Shown: positions 40,280 to 49,605, counted from the first letter of the stretch. The stretch: DNA of 54,430 nucleotides from Flavobacteriaceae bacterium (GCA_016780245.1 JADHME010000004.1:1-54430); one strand, 5' to 3'. A program made the numbers and translations. The notes: generated by a model not told the origin, from the letters alone.

Positions 40280-40897
40280 ATGAAACATTTATCTAAAGAA
40301 GACTTTGACGATTTACAAAAATTTTATAGGATTAATCTTATTAACTCTTGTACAGGTTACAAATCAGCTAATTTAATTGGATCAATTTCAAAAGATGGAG
40401 TTGAAAATGTAGCTGTCTTTAGTTCTATTACACATTTAGGAAGTAATCCTGCAATGCTTGGATATATTTTAAGACCGACAACTGTTCCTAGAAATACCTA
40501 CAAGAATATAAAAGAGACAGGTTTTTTTACTGTAAATCATATTATCAGTGATATTATAAGTGAAGCTCACCATACAAGTGCTAAATATCCTGAAGAAATT
40601 TCTGAGTTTGATATGACTCAACTTGAACAAGAATATAAAAAAGGATGTAAAGCTCCATTTGTTAAAGGATCGCCTGTTCAACTTGTTTGTAAATATCTTA
40701 ATGAATATAATATTGAAGAAAACGGAACTATTTTAGTTGTAGCAAGTATTGAGCAACTATATTTTGATGAAGATTTAGTCAGTGAAACGGGGTTTTTAAG
40801 ACTTGATAAAGCTAATGTAGTTACAATTAATGGATGTGATGGGTATGCATTGCCAACTCTTATTGACAGATTTGATTACCAAAGACCAAAAAAATAA
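40280..40897 (+). CDS. flavin reductase family protein
   Basis: YKSANLIGSISKDGVENVAVFSSITHLGSNPAMLGYI, typical flavin-reductase-like FMN-binding pattern. Confidence 0.88.
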   Translation: MKHLSKEDFDDLQKFYRINLINSCTGYKSANLIGSISKDGVENVAVFSSITHLGSNPAMLGYILRPTTVPRNTYKNIKETGFFTVNHIISDIISEAHHTSAKYPEEISEFDMTQLEQEYKKGCKAPFVKGSPVQLVCKYLNEYNIEENGTILVVASIEQLYFDEDLVSETGFLRLDKANVVTINGCDGYALPTLIDRFDYQRPKK

Positions 40898-41536
40898 ATG
40901 GATTTTATATCAGATAAATTAGCTGATTACTTAAATAAAAATTCTGAAAAAGAGCCAGAAATTTTATCTCGGCTGAGTAAAGAGACTCATCAAAAGATTT
41001 TGCAACCGAGAATGTTAAGTGGACATATTCAAGGAAGATTTTTAAGTTTTATATCTAAAATAAAATCTCCTGATAAAATTTTGGAGATTGGAACATATAC
41101 TGGGTACAGCACTATTTGCCTTGCTGAAGGGTTATCAAAAAATGGAAGAATTGATACAATAGATAAAAATGAGGAGTTGGTTAAAATACAGAATAAGTAT
41201 TTTAAGAAGAGTGGATTTAGAAATAACATTGTTCAACATACCGGAAATGCTCTTGATATATTAAAAAGCTTAAATGAAAAATATGATATTATTTTTATTG
41301 ATGCTGATAAAGAAAACTATATCAACTATTTCAATCAAGTGTCAAATAAACTTAGCAAAAATGGTATTGTAATTTCAGATAACGTTCTTTGGTCTGGAAA
41401 GGTATTAGATTCTAAACAAAAAGATGAAGAAACTTCAACTCTTGTTGAGTTTAATAAAATTGTTAACCATGACAAACGGTTTAAAAGTATCATTTTACCA
41501 ATTAGAGATGGGATTTCAATTTCAAGATTAGTTTAG
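40898..41536 (+). CDS. O-methyltransferase (COMT-like, SAM-dependent)
   Basis: ILEIGTYTGYSTICLAEGL, DIIFIDADKENY, ISDNVLWSGKV motifs. Confidence 0.93.
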   Translation: MDFISDKLADYLNKNSEKEPEILSRLSKETHQKILQPRMLSGHIQGRFLSFISKIKSPDKILEIGTYTGYSTICLAEGLSKNGRIDTIDKNEELVKIQNKYFKKSGFRNNIVQHTGNALDILKSLNEKYDIIFIDADKENYINYFNQVSNKLSKNGIVISDNVLWSGKVLDSKQKDEETSTLVEFNKIVNHDKRFKSIILPIRDGISISRLV

Positions 41537-41803
41537 ATCTCTTTTAATTGAATCTTTTAAATCATCAAAGTCTTTTTTTATATCACTTACGCTATCATTT
41601 AAATCCTTCGTGATTGATTTAGTTGGATTCTTTACTTCAGTATTTTTTGAAATCTCAGTTTTTATCTCATTAGTTGCCTGCCTAATCTGAGTCATACCTT
41701 TTGCAAGCCCTTTTGCAATTGATGGAATTTTATCAGCACCAAAAACAAGTAACACAATAAAAAAAACAAAAACAAGTTCCGCTCCACTAATAAAAAGAAT
41801 CAT
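41528..41803 (-). CDS. tatA: twin-arginine translocase subunit TatA/E
   Basis: LVFGADKIPSIAKGLAKGM after short TM, amphipathic helix. Confidence 0.92.
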   Translation of the reverse strand: MILFISGAELVFVFFIVLLVFGADKIPSIAKGLAKGMTQIRQATNEIKTEISKNTEVKNPTKSITKDLNDSVSDIKKDFDDLKDSIKRDLN

Positions 41804-41816
41804 AACATAAAACTAA

Positions 41817-42593
41817 TCAATTATTAAAGGACTCAAAATTTTTTTTAAAATATTCAATAACTAGTGTATAGTTACCCATTTTAAAATTTTCTTCTATAGG
41901 ATAACTCAAATATGTTGAGGTTACAAAATTATGGATATTGTCAATTTTTAAATCAAACTCCTCGACAAAAAAACTATGACCATAAAATTTTATTATCTGA
42001 TCAATAAGGTTATAATCATTACTATATTCCCTTTCTTTTTTTAAGTTTTTATAATATCCTGAAAACCATTTATACATTCTCTCAATATCAAAACCACCTG
42101 TTAGCGGTGCTAAAAGTAACTCAGAGGCTAGCTGAGCATTAGTAGGAATTTTTTCCATTCTAATGCCTGTAAAACCAGGAATCCCAAGATCATCAAAATT
42201 AATAGGGTCAATAATACCTGAATTTAGTAGATCAGTTGATAAGTTACCAGATAGTCCACTTGAGTTAACTATTACCTCATCTAATTCATTTACAAACTCC
42301 TCCAAAAAAACTTTAACTGAGATAGAATTTAGTAAATCATCGTTTATAATAATTTTCTTTCGTTTAAATTGAATAGCAGAAAATATAATTTCATCATCTA
42401 GATTAGCATATATTTTAAAATTTCCTTTAGCGTCTGTAATTGTATTATAGTTTGAAGTAATATTTAATACATGAACACCTTCTATTGAATATGATTCATC
42501 GTTATAAACTGTACCTTCAATTAACTTTTGACCATTACTTTGCGATAAACAGATTATTGGAAAAAAAAGTAAAAGAAGTAAGGTATTTATCAT
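41817..42593 (-). CDS. carboxypeptidase-like regulatory domain protein (paralog A)
   Basis: Signal peptide, LIEGTVYNDESYSIEGVHVLNITSNYNTITDAKGNFKIYANLDDEIIFSAIQF...ELDEVIV. Confidence 0.8.
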   Translation of the reverse strand: MINTLLLLLFFPIICLSQSNGQKLIEGTVYNDESYSIEGVHVLNITSNYNTITDAKGNFKIYANLDDEIIFSAIQFKRKKIIINDDLLNSISVKVFLEEFVNELDEVIVNSSGLSGNLSTDLLNSGIIDPINFDDLGIPGFTGIRMEKIPTNAQLASELLLAPLTGGFDIERMYKWFSGYYKNLKKEREYSNDYNLIDQIIKFYGHSFFVEEFDLKIDNIHNFVTSTYLSYPIEENFKMGNYTLVIEYFKKNFESFNN

Positions 42594-43315
42594 TCTATTT
42601 GTAAAGCTTTATATATCTCTACTTCTTTTAATAAATAATCTATTACTAAAAATTGATTTTTTTCTAAAATAAGTGTTTTAAGCTTTTGATCTGAGTCCAA
42701 TTTATATAGGAAATCCGAAGTTTCAAAGGGTTCAAGGTTAAGAATGTCTGAAAAAAAGTTATCATCCAAAATATATGGAAGGACCTCACTAGGAGATATA
42801 TTAAGTTTTTCTTCTTCAGATTTAGAATCAACTAAAGTGGATAACAGTTTAAATATATTTACAAAATTTAATCCATTAACTACCTGCCTGTCATCAGTTA
42901 GAACGTTTTGGATTCTTGTTGACTTATCAGCTATATAATCAAAACCTTTAAATTGTTCTTCCTTGAGATCTAAGAACTTTTCGGTATCATCAGGTGTAAT
43001 AACAACTTCATCTAACTCTCTAACTCTTTGGTTAATTTGAACTATCAATCTTTTATTTTTCATTATCTCCTCGCTTACTCTAACAGTTCTAATTATGTAT
43101 TGAACAGAAGAAAAAATAATTTCATCATCAACTCTTGCTAAAATTTCAAATTCACCATTATCATTAGTAATAGTCGTATTTTGAGAAGTATTATTAACAA
43201 CGTTTGCTGCAGGAACATCTATATTTCTATAAATGACTTTTCCTTTAATTAACTGTCGTTCTTGGGAAAAACCAAATTGAAAAATAACGATTAAAAAAAG
43301 AATTTTTTTGAACAT
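42590..43315 (-). CDS. carboxypeptidase-like regulatory domain protein (paralog B)
   Basis: Signal peptide, LIKGKVIYRNIDVPAANVVNNTSQNTTITNDNGEFEILARVDDEIIFSSVQY...ELDEVVI; clear similarity to the neighbour. Confidence 0.8.
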   Translation of the reverse strand: MFKKILFLIVIFQFGFSQERQLIKGKVIYRNIDVPAANVVNNTSQNTTITNDNGEFEILARVDDEIIFSSVQYIIRTVRVSEEIMKNKRLIVQINQRVRELDEVVITPDDTEKFLDLKEEQFKGFDYIADKSTRIQNVLTDDRQVVNGLNFVNIFKLLSTLVDSKSEEEKLNISPSEVLPYILDDNFFSDILNLEPFETSDFLYKLDSDQKLKTLILEKNQFLVIDYLLKEVEIYKALQIE

Positions 43316-43382
43316 ATCTCTATCTAATTTACAAATAAATCATTCATAAAATAAAGAGGTCAAAATTTAATCTTTCTATAAA

Positions 43383-44138
43383 TTACCTAACAAAGACTGG
43401 GTTTAATAAATCCTTAGATTCTTCAGAGCTAAACGAATAACCTGAGTAGTCAAATCCTAAAATATCATTTTCAGATTTAATTTCATTTTCGATTAAATAC
43501 CTTGTCATTAATCCTCTAGCTTTTTTTGCGTAAAAAGAAATTATTTTAAGCTTACCATTTTTAAAGTCTTTAAACTGAGGAGAAATAATTTTGTTATTCA
43601 ACAATTTAGAATTTATGACTGAAAAGTATTCATTACTAGCAAGATTTATAATAAGCTCGTCATCAAAAACTTCATCAGTAATTGAATTAGTTACAGATTC
43701 ACTCCAAAAATCATAAAGATTTTTTGAACCATTTACTGAAAGCTTTGTTCCCATCTCAAGTCTGTAAGGTTTAATAATATCAAAAGGTTTGAGAATACCA
43801 TATAGACCAGATAATATTCTAATAGTTTCTTGAATTTTTTTATGCTTATCATTAGGTATTGATGATATATCAATACCATCATATACATCACCGTTAAATG
43901 CATAGATAGCCTGCTTCTCAGATGAATCTGAATTCTGGAATTCTTGATTTCTCTTCCAGTTCAAATCACTTAACTTAGGAGATATACTCATAAGTTTACC
44001 AAGATCAGGAGCAGATAAATCTTTAATTATATCATTAATCTGTTTGGCTTTTTTACCAAATAAAGGGTTGGAGCTATGACTTGTCTCCACTTCGTTTTCA
44101 AAATCAAGAGATTTTGCAGGGGAAATAAGTATTTTCAT
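43383..44138 (-). CDS. yaaA: peroxide stress protein YaaA family
   Basis: MKILISPAKSLDF, FNGDVYDGID, LSGLYGILKPFDIIKPYRLEMGT motifs. Confidence 0.95.
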   Translation of the reverse strand: MKILISPAKSLDFENEVETSHSSNPLFGKKAKQINDIIKDLSAPDLGKLMSISPKLSDLNWKRNQEFQNSDSSEKQAIYAFNGDVYDGIDISSIPNDKHKKIQETIRILSGLYGILKPFDIIKPYRLEMGTKLSVNGSKNLYDFWSESVTNSITDEVFDDELIINLASNEYFSVINSKLLNNKIISPQFKDFKNGKLKIISFYAKKARGLMTRYLIENEIKSENDILGFDYSGYSFSSEESKDLLNPVFVR

Positions 44139-44153
44139 CTTTTTATTTCAAAT

Positions 44154-45182
44154 TTATAAATTTTTATGTTTTGAATAACTTCTCCATTTTTCAATAACAG
44201 AATTCATATCTACTGGAATATCACTGTTAAATAGAATATTTTCTTTGGTTTTAGGGTGAATAAAGCCAAGTGTTTTAGCATGAAGAGCTTGTCTTGGCAA
44301 CATATCAAAACAATTTTCTACGAATTGTTTATATTTTGAATAAACAGTTCCCTTTAATATTTTATTTCCACCATATCTTTCATCATTAAAAAGTGTATGC
44401 CCTAAGTATTTCATATGAACTCTAATTTGATGAGTTCTTCCTGTTTTCAATTTACAGCTAACAAGCGTTACATAACCAAACCTTTCAACAACTTTATAAT
44501 TAGTGATTGCATCTTTTCCGCCCTCAAGATCTTCATAGACAATCATTTGAAGTCTATTTTTTGGATTTCTGCCAATTGGAGCATTAATCTCACCCTCATC
44601 ATTTTTTACATCGCCCCAAACTAAAGCTAAATATTCTCTTTCAACTGATTTCTTAAAAAATTGCTTTGCAAGAATAGTCATGGATTTTTCTGTTTTAGCA
44701 ATTACTAAAAGACCAGATGTGTCCTTGTCAATTCTATGAACCAATCCAGGTCTATTTGATGAATTATTTGGAAGATTATCAAAATGATATAATAGACCAT
44801 TTATCAATGTGCCTGAATAATTTCCGTGGCCTGGATGAACCACCATTCCACTTTTTTTATTTATTACAATTATTGAATCATCTTCATATTTTATGTCTAA
44901 ATCAATATTTTCAGGAGTAAGAAGATTCTCATATGGAGGATGAGTAAATAGTATTCTTATTTTATCTCCTTTTTTTACTTTATAACTGGATTTTACAATT
45001 ATACCATTGACCCTAATTGACCCTTCTTTTGCTGCTTTTTGAATTTTATTTCTAGTTGCATTTTCAATCCTATTCATTAAAAATTTATCAATTCTAAGCG
45101 GTTCCTGACCAACATCTATATCAAAAGCAAAATGCTCATGAAGATCTTGTTCAAAAATTTCTTTAGAATTATCTTTTTCCAT
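44154..45182 (-). CDS. rluD: RluD-family 23S rRNA pseudouridine synthase
   Basis: N-terminal S4 domain, VHRIDKDTSGLLVIAKT catalytic motif, LKTGRTHQIRVHMKYLGH. Confidence 0.95.
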   Translation of the reverse strand: MEKDNSKEIFEQDLHEHFAFDIDVGQEPLRIDKFLMNRIENATRNKIQKAAKEGSIRVNGIIVKSSYKVKKGDKIRILFTHPPYENLLTPENIDLDIKYEDDSIIVINKKSGMVVHPGHGNYSGTLINGLLYHFDNLPNNSSNRPGLVHRIDKDTSGLLVIAKTEKSMTILAKQFFKKSVEREYLALVWGDVKNDEGEINAPIGRNPKNRLQMIVYEDLEGGKDAITNYKVVERFGYVTLVSCKLKTGRTHQIRVHMKYLGHTLFNDERYGGNKILKGTVYSKYKQFVENCFDMLPRQALHAKTLGFIHPKTKENILFNSDIPVDMNSVIEKWRSYSKHKNL

Positions 45183-45720
45183 TACCCAAAATTAGACTTA
45201 TGCCTGAGTTCATTGGAATTTTTTGTCCAGGTAGAATTTTTTCATCCTCATACAGAACATCTAATACCATATCTTTTCCAATATCATCAACATATTTATA
45301 CTCCAATACTTGGAAACCAAGAGCTGTAAGGATAGATTCTGCATTTCTCTTGGTAATTTGGATTACATTAGGTAGAGAAACTTTTTGAAAATTTCTTGGA
45401 TTTACATTTAGATAGATTTTTCTATTTTTTTTAACAAGTTCTTTCTCTAAGGGTATTTGAGAAATAATTGAATAATTTGGAATCTCTACAAAAAATTTTG
45501 ATGAATCAAGAACTTCATATTTAAGCCTATTCTTTTTAAGTACATCAATAGCATCATCAAGATTTAATCCTGATAAATTAGGAACCTCTATATATCTATT
45601 GTGTTTTGTATAGATCATTAATGAATTATAGGCAAGAAAGAACACAATAAAAACAACAGATACCATAAGAAATATTTGCTTAGTAAGTGATATACTTTTA
45701 AACTGATCCCAAATTTTCAT
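45169..45720 (-). CDS. membrane-anchored PASTA domain protein
   Basis: N-terminal TM then PASTA-like repeats (EVPNLSGLNLDDAIDVLKKNRL; LPNVIQITKRNAESILTALGF). Confidence 0.9.
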   Translation of the reverse strand: MKIWDQFKSISLTKQIFLMVSVVFIVFFLAYNSLMIYTKHNRYIEVPNLSGLNLDDAIDVLKKNRLKYEVLDSSKFFVEIPNYSIISQIPLEKELVKKNRKIYLNVNPRNFQKVSLPNVIQITKRNAESILTALGFQVLEYKYVDDIGKDMVLDVLYEDEKILPGQKIPMNSGISLILGNGKR

Positions 45721-45744
45721 TTCTATAATTTGTGTAAATATACT

Positions 45745-45760
45745 AAGACATAATTGTCTT
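45745..45760. repeat. inverted repeat AAGACA-TAAT-TGTCTT overlapping ddl -33 element
   Basis: Read directly; perfect 6-bp arms. Confidence 0.65.
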
Positions 45761-45782
45761 TTATTATATTGACTTACATTTG
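45754..45782 (+). promoter_or_regulatory. ddl promoter TTG-N18-TACATTTG
   Basis: TTG 45754-45756 and TACATTTG 45775-45782 match the Bacteroidota -33/-7 consensus; ATG 8 nt downstream. Confidence 0.65.
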
Positions 45783-45790
45783 AAAATATT

Positions 45791-46759
45791 ATGGTAAATA
45801 TTGCTGTTGTTTTTGGTGGCTATTCCTCTGAACATGAGGTATCAGTTAAAAGTGGAAAATTTATCTATGAAAATTTAAAAGACAACTCGGATTGGAATGT
45901 ATTCGAAGTTTGTATTTCAAATGATAAAAGCTTTGTTAGGTATAACGAGAAAGTTTATGACTTAGACTATGAAAGTTTTTCATTTAGTATCAATGGAACT
46001 GAATTAAAACCTGACGCTGTATTTAATATAATACATGGTGATCCTGGGGAAAATGGAAATCTTGCCGAGATCCTAGAGAGAAATAAAATTCCTCAGACCG
46101 CATGTGATGTTTATGTATCTAAGCTCACATCCAATAAGAAAAAATATATAGAATTTGTTAATTCTCTTGGTATTCCTTCATCAAAACAAGTATTGATTAC
46201 ATGGAGTGACATTGATAATCTATCTTCACTTTCAAGCTCAATCACATTCCCATGTATTGTTAAACCAAATAATGGGGGAAGCAGTATTGGTGTGTCAAAA
46301 GTTTACAGATCAAATGAACTAAATGAAAAGGTTCAACTTGCTTTTAAAGAAGATAATGAAGTGTTAATTGAGAGTTTTCTTGATGGTCAAGAGGTGTCAG
46401 TGGGAGTTATTCAAAATAAAGATGATAGAATAATACTTCCTATTACAGAGATAATTAGTAACAATGAACTTTTTGACTACAGTGCAAAATATTTGGGTGA
46501 ATCTCAAGAAATTACCCCAGGAAATGTTTCTGAAAAATCAAAAAAATTGATTCATGAATATTTGAATAATATCTATGATAATATAAACTTAAATGGAATT
46601 ACAAGATCAGAATTTATAATAGTTGATGATATACCATATATTTTAGAAACTAATACTATTCCTGGATTTACTGAACAGAGTATTATTCCTCAACAAATTG
46701 AGGCTAATAAACTAAATGTTAAAGATGTAATAAATGATCTTGTAAGATCTATTCTTTAA
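45791..46759 (+). CDS. ddl: D-alanine--D-alanine ligase
   Basis: VVFGGYSSEHEVSVKSG, IHGDPGENG, KPNNGGSSIGVSKV, LETNTIPGFTEQS motifs. Confidence 0.96.
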   Translation: MVNIAVVFGGYSSEHEVSVKSGKFIYENLKDNSDWNVFEVCISNDKSFVRYNEKVYDLDYESFSFSINGTELKPDAVFNIIHGDPGENGNLAEILERNKIPQTACDVYVSKLTSNKKKYIEFVNSLGIPSSKQVLITWSDIDNLSSLSSSITFPCIVKPNNGGSSIGVSKVYRSNELNEKVQLAFKEDNEVLIESFLDGQEVSVGVIQNKDDRIILPITEIISNNELFDYSAKYLGESQEITPGNVSEKSKKLIHEYLNNIYDNINLNGITRSEFIIVDDIPYILETNTIPGFTEQSIIPQQIEANKLNVKDVINDLVRSIL

Positions 46760-46779
46760 ATAATAATTAAATTTATCCT

Positions 46780-47232
46780 ATGAAAAGAGCTGTTTTTCCT
46801 GGATCCTTCGACCCAATTACAATTGGACACCTTGATATAGTAAATAGGGGTTTAAAAGTTTTTGATGAAATAATCATTGGAATAGGAGAAAACAATGATA
46901 AAAAATACATGTTTTCATCTGATAAAAGAGCTGAATATGTCGAAACTGTTTTTAAAAAAAAAAATAACGTAACTGTAAAAACTTATTCTGGATTAACAGT
47001 TGATTTTTGTAAAAAAAATAATTCAAACTTTTTAATAAGGGGTCTTAGAAACCCTTCTGACTTTGAGTTTGAAAAAAGCATTGCACTTACAAATAGAAAG
47101 ATTTCAGATATTGAGACTGTGTTCTTTTTAACTTCTGTAGAAAACTCATATATAAGCAGTAGTATTGTAAAAGAGCTAATAAGGAATAAGGGTGACTACC
47201 AATTATTTATTCCTAAAGGAATTACTATTTAG
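46780..47232 (+). CDS. coaD: phosphopantetheine adenylyltransferase CoaD
   Basis: AVFPGSFDPITIGHLDIV, LIRGLRNPSDFEFE, ISSSIVKEL motifs. Confidence 0.96.
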   Translation: MKRAVFPGSFDPITIGHLDIVNRGLKVFDEIIIGIGENNDKKYMFSSDKRAEYVETVFKKKNNVTVKTYSGLTVDFCKKNNSNFLIRGLRNPSDFEFEKSIALTNRKISDIETVFFLTSVENSYISSSIVKELIRNKGDYQLFIPKGITI

Positions 47233-47823
47233 AACTTCTAGTACTATTAACCTTATATTTTCAAATGCATTTTTTAAAAGATTATTAATATCATCATATG
47301 ATATCCATTCTGTCTTCATTATACCCTCCTCGATTTGAGGAACTAGAGGGCCCATATAGTAGGTTGACATTTTAAACCAATATGTTTTTTTTAATCTATA
47401 ATTTTTACCCTTTTTAAAAATATGATAAGTCTCAGATAACTGATTATTAATAATAACATCTGCAACACCTGTCTCTTCTGTTACTTCCCTTTTAGCAGCT
47501 TCAATTATTAGTTCTTTTTTTTCAACTCCACCCTTTGGAAGGTCCCATTTATCATTTCTAAATATGAAAAGTAATTTTCCATCAGTTCTTTCAACTAATC
47601 CACCAGCAGCCTGAATTACAGGAAATTTTTTTAAAAATATTTCCCATAGCTTATCCATATTTTTATGATATAAATAAACCTTTTCATTATTCTTAGACTT
47701 TAATGCTTTTATAATTAATGATGCAGAAGTATATTTTATAAAAATTAATGGAGATGAATCAGATATCTCAAGTATTTTATCAGTTAAAACAAGGGGCTTT
47801 TGGTTGAAAAAAACTTTATACAT
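47203..47823 (-). CDS. NUDIX hydrolase
   Basis: NUDIX box GGVEKKELIIEAAKREVTEETGV. Confidence 0.93.
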   Translation of the reverse strand: MYKVFFNQKPLVLTDKILEISDSSPLIFIKYTSASLIIKALKSKNNEKVYLYHKNMDKLWEIFLKKFPVIQAAGGLVERTDGKLLFIFRNDKWDLPKGGVEKKELIIEAAKREVTEETGVADVIINNQLSETYHIFKKGKNYRLKKTYWFKMSTYYMGPLVPQIEEGIMKTEWISYDDINNLLKNAFENIRLIVLEVLNSNSFRNK

Positions 47824-47826
47824 TTG
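47819..47826 (+). promoter_or_regulatory. -7 box TACATTTG ending 5 nt before the pyrE ATG
   Basis: TACATTTGTAATAATG; upstream TTTTG at 47798-47802. Confidence 0.55.
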
Positions 47827-47831
47827 TAATA

Positions 47832-48470
47832 ATGGTTCTAGATAAAAAAGTTGCTGAGCAAACTATAAATTATCTCACACAAATTAATGCAATTAAATTA
47901 AATACCAAAAATCCATTCACGTGGACAAGCGGTATAAAATCTCCAATTTACTGTGACAATAGATTACTGCTCTCATATCCTGAGATTAGAAAATTTATCG
48001 CAGAAAAAATGTCTGAAATTATTAAAAATAAATATGGAGAAAATATATCAATTACTGGAGTTGCTACTGGTGCTATAGCAATTGGAGCATTAATTTCAGA
48101 AAGGTTAAATCTTCCATATTCTTATGTCAGACCAGAGCCTAAAAATCATGGATTAAAAAATCAGATTGAGGGATTTATTGATAAAGGATCTGAAGTTATT
48201 GTGATTGAAGATTTGATAAGTACAGGAAAAAGTAGTCTAAATGCTATAAACGCTTTAAGAGATGAAAGTTTTAATGTCAGAGGAATGCTTTCTATATTCT
48301 CATATAACTTTGATTTTGCTAATCAAAGGTTTCAAAATGAAAACATTTCAATTAACTCATTAGCAGATTTTAATACTTTAGTTGAGATGATTTTATCTGA
48401 AGGATCTATATCTAAAGATGAGGCAACCAGGCTTATGGACTGGAGAAAGGATCCTGAAAACTGGGTTTAA
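47832..48470 (+). CDS. pyrE: orotate phosphoribosyltransferase
   Basis: FTWTSGIKSPIYCDNR, PRPP-binding VIVIEDLISTGKSS. Confidence 0.96.
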   Translation: MVLDKKVAEQTINYLTQINAIKLNTKNPFTWTSGIKSPIYCDNRLLLSYPEIRKFIAEKMSEIIKNKYGENISITGVATGAIAIGALISERLNLPYSYVRPEPKNHGLKNQIEGFIDKGSEVIVIEDLISTGKSSLNAINALRDESFNVRGMLSIFSYNFDFANQRFQNENISINSLADFNTLVEMILSEGSISKDEATRLMDWRKDPENWV

Positions 48471-49195
48471 TAAATTATTTTTATCTCTGAGGATTTAAAC
48501 TCTTTTGATCCAATATTTTCTATTTGGGCAACTAAATTTCCATTATGTAAGACTCTTTCAACTTTTCCATTAAATATTTTTTCTTTTATTAAAAATTTAC
48601 ATTTATTCTTTCCATATAAATTTTGATTGAATTCTTTAGATAAATATTTAATATCATGAATTCTTTTAAAATAAGTTGCATAATTTTTTAGTAATTGATC
48701 TAAAACTTCATCTAAATCAATATTTTTACCACTTATTTGTTTTAAAGATGTTGCATGCTTAAGATTTTTAAATCTTGTTTGATTTACGTTTATCCCAGTA
48801 CCTATTATTGAATACGATAAATGACTAATCTTAAAATTATTTTCAATTAATATCCCTGATATCTTCCTGTTTTCTGACAAAATGTCGTTTGGCCACTTAA
48901 TAAAGCACTTTTCTTTACTAAAAAAATTTACAGTTTTAAGAACTGAAAGTGATGTTGCAAAATTTAATGCATATATTGGTGAGATAAAATCTTTAGTAAA
49001 TTCAAGATATAACGAGCATAAAAGGTTATTTCCATAACTAGAGAACCACCTTCTAGCTAATTGTCCTTTACCCTTGTACTGATATTTTGCAGATATAACA
49101 TCTTTATTATTAATTTTTTTTGATTTAATTAACATCTTCACTTTGTCATTTGTTGACTTAGTGGCATTAACTTTGATGATGTTATATGCAGTCAT
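48467..49195 (-). CDS. birA: biotin--[acetyl-CoA-carboxylase] ligase
   Basis: KGKGQLARRWFSSYGNNLLCSLYL, IKWPNDILSENRKISGILIEN motifs; no N-terminal HTH. Confidence 0.93.
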   Translation of the reverse strand: MTAYNIIKVNATKSTNDKVKMLIKSKKINNKDVISAKYQYKGKGQLARRWFSSYGNNLLCSLYLEFTKDFISPIYALNFATSLSVLKTVNFFSKEKCFIKWPNDILSENRKISGILIENNFKISHLSYSIIGTGINVNQTRFKNLKHATSLKQISGKNIDLDEVLDQLLKNYATYFKRIHDIKYLSKEFNQNLYGKNKCKFLIKEKIFNGKVERVLHNGNLVAQIENIGSKEFKSSEIKIIY

Positions 49196-49233
49196 ATTAT
49201 TAAAAGTAATAAATTTGAAAAAAGAAAAGATTA

Positions 49234-49605
49234 ATGGTTAAACCCAAGTTAGTAGAATCTGAAATAATTAGTAAAATTATATTCGGTATTGAAGATGTGA
49301 AGGGTGTAGATGTAAATATAATGGACCTTACAAATATTACTAGCGCTGTTTGTGGATATTTTATAGTTTGTACGGGCACATCAAATACTCATGTTACAGC
49401 CATTGTTAGCTCAATTAGAAAACATGTGAGTAAAGAATTAAAGGAAAAACCATTTAGTATTGAAGGAAATGAAAATCAGGAATGGGTTCTAATTGATTAT
49501 GTTAATGTAGTAGTTCATGTTTTTCAAAGAGAAATTAGAGAATATTATGATATTGAGAACCTCTGGGGTGATGCAAAAATTACAAACGTTGAATTAAATG
49601 CTTAA
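49234..49605 (+). CDS. rsfS: ribosome silencing factor RsfS
   Basis: YFIVCTGTSNTHVTAIVSSI, EWVLIDYVNVVVHVFQREIREYYDIENLWGDA. Confidence 0.95.
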   Translation: MVKPKLVESEIISKIIFGIEDVKGVDVNIMDLTNITSAVCGYFIVCTGTSNTHVTAIVSSIRKHVSKELKEKPFSIEGNENQEWVLIDYVNVVVHVFQREIREYYDIENLWGDAKITNVELNA

